Translations under genes and position numbers: made by a program
The notes under the pieces: generated by a model
Databases searched by the model: none
Told to the model about the DNA's origin: nothing
The model's input: the letters and a program-made list of their open reading frames with translations, nothing else
Part shown: piece after piece, positions 8,754-17,218 of the stretch
How positions within the stretch are numbered: the first letter of the stretch is position 1
Layout of the letters: every line of letters begins with the position of its first letter
Origin: an uncultured Dokdonia sp.
Lineage (GTDB): Bacteria; Bacteroidota; Bacteroidia; Flavobacteriales; Flavobacteriaceae
Assembly (NCBI RefSeq): GCF_947496725.1
Contig: NZ_CANMDS010000007.1
Coordinates: forward strand, 1-64,000
Length of the DNA stretch: 64,000 bases
Direction: 5' to 3'

Positions 8754-9032
8754 TTAGTTAGTTGTCATTTTAATAATGTAGCTCACAATAATTGTAGCGA
8801 CTGTCAATATAGCTAAAATTATGATACCCTTATTAGCATATTTAAAACTTATAAAGTGATTGAGTACTAATAAAAGTAAGAGTGTAATTAAAGGATAGAT
8901 AGCAGGGTACATATAAAATGCATCTACAAACTCACCTCTTAGTATTAAAGCAATAGAACGCTGTATGCCACACCCCATACACTCATATCCGAGGTATTTC
9001 TTATTAATACAGGGTAGCATATATTCTTCCAT
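8754..9032 (-). CDS. DUF2752 family membrane protein
   Basis: Protein of 92 residues with two predicted membrane helices. The N-terminal signature LPCINKKYLGYECMGCGIQRS fits the DUF2752 pattern, two cysteine clusters around a G-x-x-C-x-G-C-G-x-x-R core. The function of the family is unknown. It is the upstream partner of the CCC-motif protein. ATG 9032 is used; the next Met, four codons on, is equally possible. Confidence 0.8.
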   Translation of the reverse strand: MEEYMLPCINKKYLGYECMGCGIQRSIALILRGEFVDAFYMYPAIYPLITLLLLLVLNHFISFKYANKGIIILAILTVATIIVSYIIKMTTN

Positions 9033-9233
9033 TCAGGTCACTCTAAGTGTGTAAACGCTTCAGTTATTATACAAGCGCTCTCAAATTTAATAACTATCAG
9101 AGGAGATAGCCCTTCTTATGCGATAAAAAATGTAATATTTTATGCATTATAAGAAAGCAGTATAAAGCCAGTATCTAGATTCATTTTATACACAATGCTT
9201 ATTTTTACTTATTGAGATTAATACTTCTATGTT

Positions 9234-9782
9234 ATGGTAAAAGGAACACGGGTACAAGCACTAGATGACGATTTTGAAGGTCTGGTAGTAGAGACGGTAG
9301 ATGGAGAGATACTTGTAGAAGATAGTGATGGGTTTATTTTACGCTTTCGCGAAAGCGAACTCATACCCATTATAGATGATAGACTTAACCGTGATCTTGC
9401 TTATGTACCAGATAGTGTAATCTCTGAAAAAGAGCAGCCTAAAAGACGACAAACCCCAAAAGTCTCTTCAAAAGAGCGCAATGCTCCTATGTTTGAGGTA
9501 GATCTACATATTAATAAACTTGTAAAATCTAAGCGTGGTATGAGCAATTATGAGATACTCACCCTACAGCTTGATACAGCAAGAGGTCAACTAGATTTTG
9601 CCATACGAAAGCGCATTCCAAAAATGGTTTTCATACACGGAGTAGGAGAGGGCGTACTGCGAGAGGAGCTCTATACTTTACTACGTAGGTATGACGGCAT
9701 TAAATTTTATGATGCAGATTTTCAAAAATATGGTGCAGGAGCAACCGAGGTCTACCTCTACCAAAACGCCACTACTCGTTAA
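9234..9782 (+). CDS. Smr/MutS2-C-terminal domain protein with N-terminal DUF2027-like region
   Basis: Protein of 182 residues. The N-terminal 50 residues (VKGTRVQALDDDFEGLVV) resemble the small beta-barrel start of DUF2027 proteins. The C-terminal half is an Smr domain with VDLHI near residue 90, IHGVGEGVLREEL as the Smr nuclease/nicking loop, and a GAGATEVYL end. Smr domains bind and nick nucleic acids; recent work ties several to ribosome rescue, so an RNA role is plausible. The genome palindrome sits in frame and encodes RFRES. The 3' end overlaps the convergent lipoprotein gene by 11 bases. Confidence 0.83.
   Translation: MVKGTRVQALDDDFEGLVVETVDGEILVEDSDGFILRFRESELIPIIDDRLNRDLAYVPDSVISEKEQPKRRQTPKVSSKERNAPMFEVDLHINKLVKSKRGMSNYEILTLQLDTARGQLDFAIRKRIPKMVFIHGVGEGVLREELYTLLRRYDGIKFYDADFQKYGAGATEVYLYQNATTR
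9341..9358. repeat. Iterated palindrome, copy inside the Smr gene
   Basis: ACGCTTTCGCGAAAGCGA (perfect 16-base core) inside the Smr gene, read as Arg-Phe-Arg-Glu-Ser. Confidence 0.95.
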
Positions 9783-10704
9783 AATCTGGCTTTTCTGTTA
9801 TAACAACGTCTGGTGATGTATATACACCAAAATTTTGAGTAGACTCATCACGTTGCTCATCTTGGTTTGCAGGATTTATATATACAAGTAACCTTGTAAA
9901 TATAGATATCTGGAAGTCTGTAATAACATACTCATTATCACGATACTCATCTACAGTAGTTTCTACCGCAATGGCGGGATTTAAGTAATCATCTTCAGTA
10001 GGACTATCTGGGTTTGAGTTATCATTTGCTGGGTTGAGATCCATATTTGCATCTTCGTTGCGTGTGAGCACTCCATCACCATCATCATCTGGGTCAAGGT
10101 AATCTGGTATCTCATCACCATCTGTATCTCTAGAGAGCATTGTATCTATAGCAGTCCCATCTTCATTGAGAACCACACCTTCTAGCTCGGTAGGTACGTT
10201 ATCACCATCATCATCAGAGTCTAATATGTCTGGAATGCCATCCTCATCAGTATCCTTAAGATCTGCAGTACCCGCGACACCTTCTGGGTCTTCTATCTCA
10301 GAAGGTATGCCATCCTCATCAGTTTCGGTTCCTGATCTTGTAATGAGCACTTCTCCCTCTGTACTTATAAACTCTTCTGCCACAACCGGTGTTGCAGGTG
10401 GTATAAGGCTACAGAAGTAATCACTAGATACCGCTTCATTAAAACGTCTGTATGAAACTTGGTCATCACCAGAGAGTGTAATGTCATCAAGTTCATCTAC
10501 TCCCCCAAAAATATCTTGAGAGGTTGTAAACTGTAGCGCTAGCGTCTCGTTAGTACTCGTGTTAATTTTATAAAACACATACTCGCTATCTGTACAAAGT
10601 TCTAGCTCAAGATCATCAAAATCTATCTCTGTGACTATAAGATCACCATCGTCACACGAGGTAGCGATAAAAGAAAGGATAACTAAGGCTAGAAGCTTTT
10701 TCAT
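9772..10704 (-). CDS. Lipoprotein with thrombospondin-3-like Asp-rich repeats
   Basis: Lipoprotein of 310 residues: signal peptide with lipobox FIATSC (Cys17). The middle holds calcium-binding-type repeats of the thrombospondin type 3 style (DTDEDGIPDILDSDDDGDNV and a second copy DTDGDEIPDYLDPDDDGDGV, plus a weaker one before). Such repeats are common linkers in Bacteroidetes surface proteins and are expected to be rigid when calcium is bound. No enzyme motif is present. Probably displayed on the outer membrane. Its start is divergent from the cysteine desulfurase gene. Confidence 0.8.
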   Translation of the reverse strand: MKKLLALVILSFIATSCDDGDLIVTEIDFDDLELELCTDSEYVFYKINTSTNETLALQFTTSQDIFGGVDELDDITLSGDDQVSYRRFNEAVSSDYFCSLIPPATPVVAEEFISTEGEVLITRSGTETDEDGIPSEIEDPEGVAGTADLKDTDEDGIPDILDSDDDGDNVPTELEGVVLNEDGTAIDTMLSRDTDGDEIPDYLDPDDDGDGVLTRNEDANMDLNPANDNSNPDSPTEDDYLNPAIAVETTVDEYRDNEYVITDFQISIFTRLLVYINPANQDEQRDESTQNFGVYTSPDVVITEKPDFNE

Positions 10705-10747
10705 ATAAATTATGTTTATGACAAAAATAGGGTAAAGAGATGTAATT

Positions 10748-10762
10748 ACGCTTTCGCGAAAA
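10748..10762. repeat. Iterated palindrome, degenerate copy in a divergent promoter region
   Basis: ACGCTTTCGCGAAAA: left arm and core intact, right arm lost. One of only two copies lying between divergent genes. Confidence 0.8.
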
Positions 10763-10878
10763 AAGTTATTTAAACAGCATTAACACCCTGCACTTACTAG
10801 TTACAATATGCCCATTCGGTACAACTTTGCTCATCATATAGAAACGCTAAAGTGTAAGAGCTGTCGGGATATTTTAGT

Positions 10879-10886
10879 TATTTTTG
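10879..10886 (+). promoter_or_regulatory. -7 promoter element of the cysteine desulfurase gene
   Basis: TATTTTTG fits TAnnTTTG, 28 bases before the ATG. A good -33 TTG is not visible. Confidence 0.5.
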
Positions 10887-10914
10887 TAGACTAATCCCCT
10901 AAGGAATAACGTTT

Positions 10915-12072
10915 ATGTCTCAGGTTTATTTTGATAATGCTGCAACCACTCAAATACGTCAAGAAGTATTAGAACGTATGATGGAAGTTATGAGAGAGGT
11001 GCCTGGTAATCCATCTTCTACACACGCCGTAGGTCGCACAGCAAAAAGTCACGTAGAAAGTGCACGTAAAACTATTGCAAAGATTCTTAATGTTACTGCG
11101 GGAGAGATTATTTTTACATCTGGAGGTACAGAGGCAGATAATCTTGTCATAAATAGCGCCGCTCGAGACTTAGGAGTACAACGCATTATTACCTCACGTA
11201 TAGAGCATCACGCAGTGCTACACGCAGCAGAAGAAGCAGCAAAAACCTATAACATTTTACTAGAGTACGTTCCCTTAAAAGAATGTGGTACTCCAGACGA
11301 AAAAAAGCTAGAAGAAATGCTCGCATCAAATGATGCAAAAACCCTCGTGAGCCTTATGCACGTTAATAATGAGGTGGGTAATATGATAGACATAAAAGCA
11401 ATCGCGACTATGTGTAAATCATATGGAGCACTGGTACACTCAGATATGGTGCAAAGCATTGGCCATTATGCTATAGACCTTCAGGAGGTACCTGTAGATT
11501 TTGTAGCGGCTGCTGGTCATAAATTTCACGGGCCAAAAGGTGTAGGATTTGCATTTATAAGAAAAAATAGTGGTCTTAAGCCACTTATCTTTGGTGGTTC
11601 ACAAGAGCGTGGTTTACGAGCTGGTACAGAGGGTGTACATAATATTGCAGGACTTGAGACAGCAATGCAATGTGCATATACTCATCTTGAAGAAGAGAGC
11701 AATTATGTGAAAGGGATAAAAACCTATTTCGCCGAAAGGCTTAAAAAAGAAATCCCTAGTGTAAAACTTAATGGGAATTGTAGCAATCCAGAGAAGAGTA
11801 CATATACATTACTTAATGTATGCTTACCTATTGCTTCAGAAAAGGCATTATTGCTGCTTTTTCAATTAGATATGAAGGGTATTGCTTGCTCTAAAGGAAG
11901 CGCTTGCCAGAGTGGGAGTGATAAAGGATCACACGTACTTCAAGAAATCTTATCTGAAGATGATCTTAAAAAGCCTAGCGTGCGTTTTTCTTTCTCAAAG
12001 TATAATACAAAAGAGGAGGTAGACTACGTGATAAGTGTACTTAAAGAGTTTCTAGACGGTGTACCTGCGTAG
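10915..12072 (+). CDS. Cysteine desulfurase (IscS/NifS family)
   Basis: PLP enzyme that takes sulfur from L-cysteine for iron-sulfur clusters and thiolated tRNA. The full 385-residue class V aminotransferase fold is visible, with YFDNAATT at the start, FTSGGTEADN, the PLP lysine Lys203 in AGHKFHGPKG, and the persulfide-carrying Cys331 in GSACQSG. The short catalytic loop before and after Cys331 is the IscS/NifS (group I) type rather than SufS. It stands alone, without iscU or a regulator nearby, so a general sulfur-donor role is likely. Its exact cellular partner cannot be told from this window. Confidence 0.88.
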   Translation: MSQVYFDNAATTQIRQEVLERMMEVMREVPGNPSSTHAVGRTAKSHVESARKTIAKILNVTAGEIIFTSGGTEADNLVINSAARDLGVQRIITSRIEHHAVLHAAEEAAKTYNILLEYVPLKECGTPDEKKLEEMLASNDAKTLVSLMHVNNEVGNMIDIKAIATMCKSYGALVHSDMVQSIGHYAIDLQEVPVDFVAAAGHKFHGPKGVGFAFIRKNSGLKPLIFGGSQERGLRAGTEGVHNIAGLETAMQCAYTHLEEESNYVKGIKTYFAERLKKEIPSVKLNGNCSNPEKSTYTLLNVCLPIASEKALLLLFQLDMKGIACSKGSACQSGSDKGSHVLQEILSEDDLKKPSVRFSFSKYNTKEEVDYVISVLKEFLDGVPA

Positions 12073-12073
12073 T

Positions 12074-14542
12074 CTAGAACTTAGCAGATACTCGTACATT
12101 AAAAACTCTAGGAGATAAAAAGTTAGGAATTGCAAACTGCTGTTGTGTACTTGCGTCTCTTACAAAGGTGTTTGTAATAGAGTTCTGTCTATCAAATATG
12201 TTATAGATTTCAAAACCAGCTGTAAGATCCTTGAAGACGTGCAGCCAGTGACCCTTTGGGAACGGTTTTGATGCATCTGTAAATACATAATTTATACCTG
12301 CATCTGCTCTAAAATAATCTCTCAACCTAGGTAATTCTGAAAACACATAAGGATCTGCATAACTAGGTGATCCTCCTGGTAGACCTGTCTGGTATACCAT
12401 ATTAATGTAAAGTTTCAAACTAGGAATATTAGGCGCGTAGTCTTGAAATAGAAAAGCAACCTTTAATCGTTGATCTGTAGGTCTTGGTATATATCCTTGA
12501 TTGTCTATATTTTCTTCTGTGCGCAGTACACCTAGACTTATCCAGCTTTGTGTACCTGGTACAAACTCACCATTAAGTCTGGTATCTATACCATAAGCTC
12601 TTGCCGTAGCATTATTTGTAGCTCTGTAACGTATGCGTACATTTTCTAAGGTATATGGATTTACATCTGTAAGACCTTTATAATATGCTTCTGTCACTAG
12701 TTTAAAAGGGCGTTCCCAAAGATTAAAACTCCAGTCGTGGCCAGCTACAAGATGAAAAGATTTTTGAGCTTTTACATCTGGTCGTACCTGTCCCAGTGAG
12801 TCTCTCAACTCTCTATATAAAGGAGGTTGGGCATAGAGACCTCCAGATAATCTAAAAATCATATCTGAGTTGCCACCAGGTTTTAAACTAAGTTGAGCTC
12901 TCGGGCTTATCACGGTTTGTGTTGTATTCTCAATGTTATCTCCGCTTACCGTCCACTGTTGTGCTCGTACTCCAGCATTTATCCAGAGCTCATTATTTCC
13001 TACCTCGGTACGTTTACTGTATTGTCCATAAGCAGAGAGTCTATTAATCTGCACATTATTACGGGCACGTATGTTTGTAAATGGCTCAAGAGGCGCATCA
13101 AATGCCGCATAGGGTTGCTCATTTGTAAAATCTCCTATAGGTGGTCTTATAGAAAACCCAGCAGAGTCTATAACCTCATATTCTTCTAGTCTATCACGTA
13201 TATCTTCACGAGTATATTTTATACCCCAATCTATCTGGTCTGTATCTTTTAGATACGTTCCTTTATGCTCTACATTTATAAAAAGAGCATCTAGATCATT
13301 ACGAGCGTGTGTAAGTTGTGAGCCTATACCTTGTGTAAACTCTACATCACCTAGGTCTTCATCACCTATGTTAGTATTAGGTCTTCCTAAACGATAGTCT
13401 GCAAAAATATCAAAATACTCTTGCTCTTGTGTGTGATATGCAGATCCTAAAACTTTGAGTGTGGTATGCTCATTAAGTTGATAAGTACCTTTTAAGGCTC
13501 CAAAGTAAGTCTCATACTTATCTTCTTCTTGACCTTCATAAAAGACAATAAGGGCTAGAGGATCTGCAAGACTACCAAAATTGGTTTGTCGTGTAAGTGG
13601 CTCATAGTCATATTTATTTATCGCAATGTTCCCTAAAAAGTCTAGTTGAAATTTATTTGTAAACTTATACGTAAGCAATGACTGAGCGTCAAAAAAACGT
13701 GGTTTAAAGTTAGTTTCTGTTTGTTTTGCATTTACAAGAAGGCTATTATCGCGATAACGTACACCTGCAAGTGCTGTAAATCTCCCGTCTTTAGAAATTC
13801 CTTCACCAGAGATACTACCGCCTAGAAGGCTTGCATCCACACTGGCCGCAAAATCTACAGGCCTTCTGTAGGTAATGTCAAGTACAGAAGAAAGTTTGTC
13901 TCCATATTTTGCCTGAAATCCTCCAGCACTAAAAGCTACATTTTGAACTAGATCACTGTTTACAAAACTCAATCCTTCTTGCTGTCCAGAGCGTACTAAA
14001 AATGGACGGTAAACTTCTATTTCATTAATGTATACAAGGTTCTCGTCAAAGTTACCACCGCGCACAGCATATTGTGTACTTAGCTCATTGTTATTACTCA
14101 CTCCTGGTAATGACTTGAGAAGATTTTCTACTCCCGCATTTGCACCTGGTGTCTTGCGTATAGTCTCTGGAGCTATGGTAGTCACGCCTTCTACACGCTG
14201 CCTGGTAGTAGTGGTAATAATAACTGTACCTAATTGTTCAATGTCGGTTTTTAATACTGGGTTAAACTCAATATCGGCATTTGCTTTAAGGTTGAAGGTT
14301 TGTGTTATCTTTTTAAAACCTACATAAGTATAAGATATTGCGATGTCCTCATTTGCAGGAATCACTATTACATAAAAACCATTGTCATTTGTAACAGTAC
14401 CATCTCCCATAAATGCAACAGAAGCTCCTGGTACAGGTGTGTTTTTATCATCTAGTATGATGCCTCTTATAGTTGCCGTTTGGGCAAGACCTAGAGTTGT
14501 AAAACATAAAAGTAGGATGAGTAGGAGGTAGTTATTTTTCAA
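12074..14542 (-). CDS. TonB-dependent outer membrane receptor with carboxypeptidase-like N-terminal domain
   Basis: Outer membrane active transporter of about 822 residues. After the signal peptide (KNNYLLLILLLCFTTLGLAQ) comes a carboxypeptidase-like regulatory domain (ATIRGIILDDKNTPVPGASV). Next is the plug with NLLKSLPGVSNNNELSTQYAVRGGNFDENLVYINEIEVYRP, then a 22-strand barrel ending in FLSPRVFNVRVSAKF. The substrate is unknown. I place the start at TTG 14542 because the signal peptide begins exactly there; an upstream ATG at 14593 would add 17 residues with no signal-peptide character. The TTG overlaps the stop of the upstream M23 peptidase gene, which suggests coupled translation. Confidence 0.85.
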   Translation of the reverse strand: MKNNYLLLILLLCFTTLGLAQTATIRGIILDDKNTPVPGASVAFMGDGTVTNDNGFYVIVIPANEDIAISYTYVGFKKITQTFNLKANADIEFNPVLKTDIEQLGTVIITTTTRQRVEGVTTIAPETIRKTPGANAGVENLLKSLPGVSNNNELSTQYAVRGGNFDENLVYINEIEVYRPFLVRSGQQEGLSFVNSDLVQNVAFSAGGFQAKYGDKLSSVLDITYRRPVDFAASVDASLLGGSISGEGISKDGRFTALAGVRYRDNSLLVNAKQTETNFKPRFFDAQSLLTYKFTNKFQLDFLGNIAINKYDYEPLTRQTNFGSLADPLALIVFYEGQEEDKYETYFGALKGTYQLNEHTTLKVLGSAYHTQEQEYFDIFADYRLGRPNTNIGDEDLGDVEFTQGIGSQLTHARNDLDALFINVEHKGTYLKDTDQIDWGIKYTREDIRDRLEEYEVIDSAGFSIRPPIGDFTNEQPYAAFDAPLEPFTNIRARNNVQINRLSAYGQYSKRTEVGNNELWINAGVRAQQWTVSGDNIENTTQTVISPRAQLSLKPGGNSDMIFRLSGGLYAQPPLYRELRDSLGQVRPDVKAQKSFHLVAGHDWSFNLWERPFKLVTEAYYKGLTDVNPYTLENVRIRYRATNNATARAYGIDTRLNGEFVPGTQSWISLGVLRTEENIDNQGYIPRPTDQRLKVAFLFQDYAPNIPSLKLYINMVYQTGLPGGSPSYADPYVFSELPRLRDYFRADAGINYVFTDASKPFPKGHWLHVFKDLTAGFEIYNIFDRQNSITNTFVRDASTQQQFAIPNFLSPRVFNVRVSAKF

Positions 14543-16241
14543 TGGATGGTTTTCTAAAGAATGTAGTTTCAAATGTAGTACTATTTCCCACATTATCAGT
14601 CACGATAAGTTTGAGTTCGTTCTTAGTATCTGTAACGGCATTATCGTTAAAATCGTGTGTAAGTGTTTTGGTTTTTGGCTCATACTCAAGTAAGATAAAC
14701 TTACCGTTTACTGTAGCACGGTATCCCTTTATACCACTTGCCAGGTCTTTTATCTCAAATTTAAGGTAGCGATATTTGGACATCCATTTACCTTTTGTAA
14801 AATTGCTCGCCTTTACCACCGGCGGGTCTGTGTCTTTTGCAATTGTATATTCTCCTAGGGTACGTGTGTTAATTTGAAGTTTATTATCCTTAATACGGGT
14901 ATTACTGTAATACACATCACCTTTGTAGTTTATTCTACCTAGATATAACTTATCGCGATCTGCCTCATTATAACCAGATAGGTCATATGAGATGCTTATA
15001 TTTTTATGTACAGGCAGTACATCTTTGTGTAAAGTGAGTTTGTCACCCTCTACTTTGAGATTTAAAAAGTAGTCATCATAAAATGCTCCTTTAGGAATAT
15101 ATACCTCAAATTTTCCTTCATTAAAATTGTATCCTTGGTCACTATATACAAAGTCTTTACCCTCTGTATTTGTTCTTGGTGAGCTTAGGCTATCTTTTTT
15201 ACCACTTATAGGTATGTTTATGATTACTTCGTTATGTGCAAAATCTTTTACTTTTATTTGATACTGGTAAGCAAGACTATCTTCTATAGTAAGTATACCG
15301 TTATCGACCTGCTGCGTGTATATACTAAGCGGATTGTTTCTTTCTATAAACAACTTCTGTACGCGCTTTCTTTTGTCTTTATACAACCCATAATCTATCA
15401 TTCGGTTGAGGTATCTGGTTTCTGCAAAGGAGAACTTATCCATTTTTACCTCAAAATTAGTCTCACCATTTATAGAGGTCGTGATGGTATAGATACCATT
15501 CTTATTATTTGCTAGGTCTTGCTGGTCTATGGTACCTATCGCAAAACCTATAGCTCCTATGGCCTTTATATTTTCTGCTTGGTAACTCCCGTCTGCCTTT
15601 TGAGTGAGGCGCACATCTATAGCTTCGGTTCCTTTATTGATGGTTGATTGATCACCTATAGGGTATGCACGTAAGTGATTTATAGTAGGCTTTCTAGTGT
15701 CTTTTGCCGTAAGTCCAAATAAGAAAGGATTCATAGGTCTTGCATTACCATCTCTTATTTCAAAGTGAAGGTGAGGACCGCCACTACTACCTGTGTTTCC
15801 ACTATATGCAAGTATTTCTCCCTTGCCTATGGTAAGCTCTCCTTTTTTAGGAAATAGCTCAATCTCATAAGACTGTTTTTTGTATTGTGCTCGTTTTATA
15901 TAAGCTTCTACCTCTGGACAAAGTTTTTGTAAGTGTCCGTACACAGTTGTATATCCATTAGGGTGAGCCACATAAATAGCTTTCCCATAACCATAGTGAG
16001 ATATTTTTATGCGTGTGATACTACCTTCGGCAGCTGCGTAAACGGGTAAGCCAGTTCTGCGCTGTGTTTTTAAATCAAGCCCACTATGAAAGTGGTTACT
16101 GCGTAACTCCCCAAAACTTCCAGCAAGTACAAGCTCGCCATCTAGCGGATTTACAAAGTAGTTTTCAGGAATTTCATTTTGAGAATATATTAATCCGGTT
16201 ATCAGGACTAGTGCAAATGATAATAGCAATCGTTTAGACAT
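14532..16241 (-). CDS. M23 family metallopeptidase (LytM-type), exported
   Basis: Zinc peptidase expected to cut peptidoglycan cross-links or bind peptidoglycan in the periplasm. It has a signal peptide (MSKRLLLSFALVLITGLIYSQ). The M23 domain lies near the N-terminus: HFHSGLDL supplies the first His and the Asp, YGHL and the HLHFEIRDG motif supply the remaining ligands, so the site looks active. The long C-terminal part (residues 170-569) is beta-rich and of unknown role, possibly Ig-like. 569 residues is typical of the Bacteroidetes version. It overlaps the following TonB receptor gene by 11 bases. Confidence 0.87.
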   Translation of the reverse strand: MSKRLLLSFALVLITGLIYSQNEIPENYFVNPLDGELVLAGSFGELRSNHFHSGLDLKTQRRTGLPVYAAAEGSITRIKISHYGYGKAIYVAHPNGYTTVYGHLQKLCPEVEAYIKRAQYKKQSYEIELFPKKGELTIGKGEILAYSGNTGSSGGPHLHFEIRDGNARPMNPFLFGLTAKDTRKPTINHLRAYPIGDQSTINKGTEAIDVRLTQKADGSYQAENIKAIGAIGFAIGTIDQQDLANNKNGIYTITTSINGETNFEVKMDKFSFAETRYLNRMIDYGLYKDKRKRVQKLFIERNNPLSIYTQQVDNGILTIEDSLAYQYQIKVKDFAHNEVIINIPISGKKDSLSSPRTNTEGKDFVYSDQGYNFNEGKFEVYIPKGAFYDDYFLNLKVEGDKLTLHKDVLPVHKNISISYDLSGYNEADRDKLYLGRINYKGDVYYSNTRIKDNKLQINTRTLGEYTIAKDTDPPVVKASNFTKGKWMSKYRYLKFEIKDLASGIKGYRATVNGKFILLEYEPKTKTLTHDFNDNAVTDTKNELKLIVTDNVGNSTTFETTFFRKPSIEK

Positions 16242-16296
16242 AGGTACTAAAGTAAGTAATAGCTTTGTATAATTAAAAGTGATGGTGGTAATAAGT

Positions 16297-16314
16297 CCGC
16301 TTTCGCGAAAGCGT
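16297..16314. repeat. Iterated palindrome, intergenic copy
   Basis: CCGCTTTCGCGAAAGCGT, perfect 16-base core; four bases after the DUF4249 stop on the minus strand. Confidence 0.95.
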
Positions 16315-16318
16315 AATT

Positions 16319-17212
16319 CTATTCTTCTATAATCAAGCTCGCCGAAAACTGTTGCGACAATGAGAAATACCCCAGTATAAACGCATCTGGTCTATTTAAA
16401 TTATCAAACTGATCTATATTATCTATGCCTGTAATATTAAGAATATTCCCTCTCACCGTTGCAGTAGGTGTCTGGAAGGGGCCGTTATCGCCCTGTTCAC
16501 TTTGTTCTAAAAGTCCGTTCATATAATCATAAAACTGCTCATTTGCTCCCAGAATACTTATATCTACAGTATCACCGGGGTTAAGTGGTGTGTCTTCTGC
16601 ATCATAAAAATATGAGAACTCAAATTGTTGTCCTGGGTAAAAACGATCTTCTGTAGGGAGGTATTCATTAAAATCTAAATCAATGAGATAGTAATTTTCT
16701 TGTTCTGGAATATCTGTAAATGCAATAATTACTTCCTTGTCGTCTTCATCAAAAAGTCCTCCATCACCTTGCTCGACCGTATCTATAGGAACAGACGGTG
16801 CAAATGTAGTTCTGGCAAAATAATCTTGCCCCTGGTGCGTGACAAAGAATAAATACTCAGACTCGCTAGTAAGCCAGCTGGTAACGATCTTATTATCTGT
16901 AACAGGAGAAACTGTTGTGGCAAATGGTCTGTATACACCCGGTTCACCCGGTACAGCCTCATAAGGTACAAAACCGGACTCATCACTTTTTTGAATAAAC
17001 ATATTCTCTACCTCTGCCGGTTGTATCTCACCAAAGAACGAAGAAGAAAGTGACACCTTTATATTTGCCTCTGTTAATTGTTGCGTAGTGTCAATACGTA
17101 TAAGGGCATCTACTATAAGGCGAGGATCTTCATCATTAAGGTCTACATCTATTACATCTTCACACGATGTAAATACTAGTAGTAATGCTATAAGGAGTGT
17201 TATATATCTCAT
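16319..17212 (-). CDS. DUF4249 domain lipoprotein
   Basis: Lipoprotein of 297 residues: signal peptide with lipobox LVFTSC (Cys17). The sequence after it (EDVIDVDLNDEDPRLIVDALI) is the typical opening of DUF4249 proteins, which in Bacteroidetes almost always follow a TonB-dependent receptor gene. It is probably an outer membrane surface partner of the receptor encoded six bases upstream. Substrate unknown. Confidence 0.85.
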   Translation of the reverse strand: MRYITLLIALLLVFTSCEDVIDVDLNDEDPRLIVDALIRIDTTQQLTEANIKVSLSSSFFGEIQPAEVENMFIQKSDESGFVPYEAVPGEPGVYRPFATTVSPVTDNKIVTSWLTSESEYLFFVTHQGQDYFARTTFAPSVPIDTVEQGDGGLFDEDDKEVIIAFTDIPEQENYYLIDLDFNEYLPTEDRFYPGQQFEFSYFYDAEDTPLNPGDTVDISILGANEQFYDYMNGLLEQSEQGDNGPFQTPTATVRGNILNITGIDNIDQFDNLNRPDAFILGYFSLSQQFSASLIIEE

Positions 17213-17218
17213 CTCTTA

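Noticed and set aside
13746-13757. TTATCGCGATAA palindrome in the TonB receptor gene
   Set aside because: Shares CGCG but not the TTTCGCGAAA core; a single case, probably chance.
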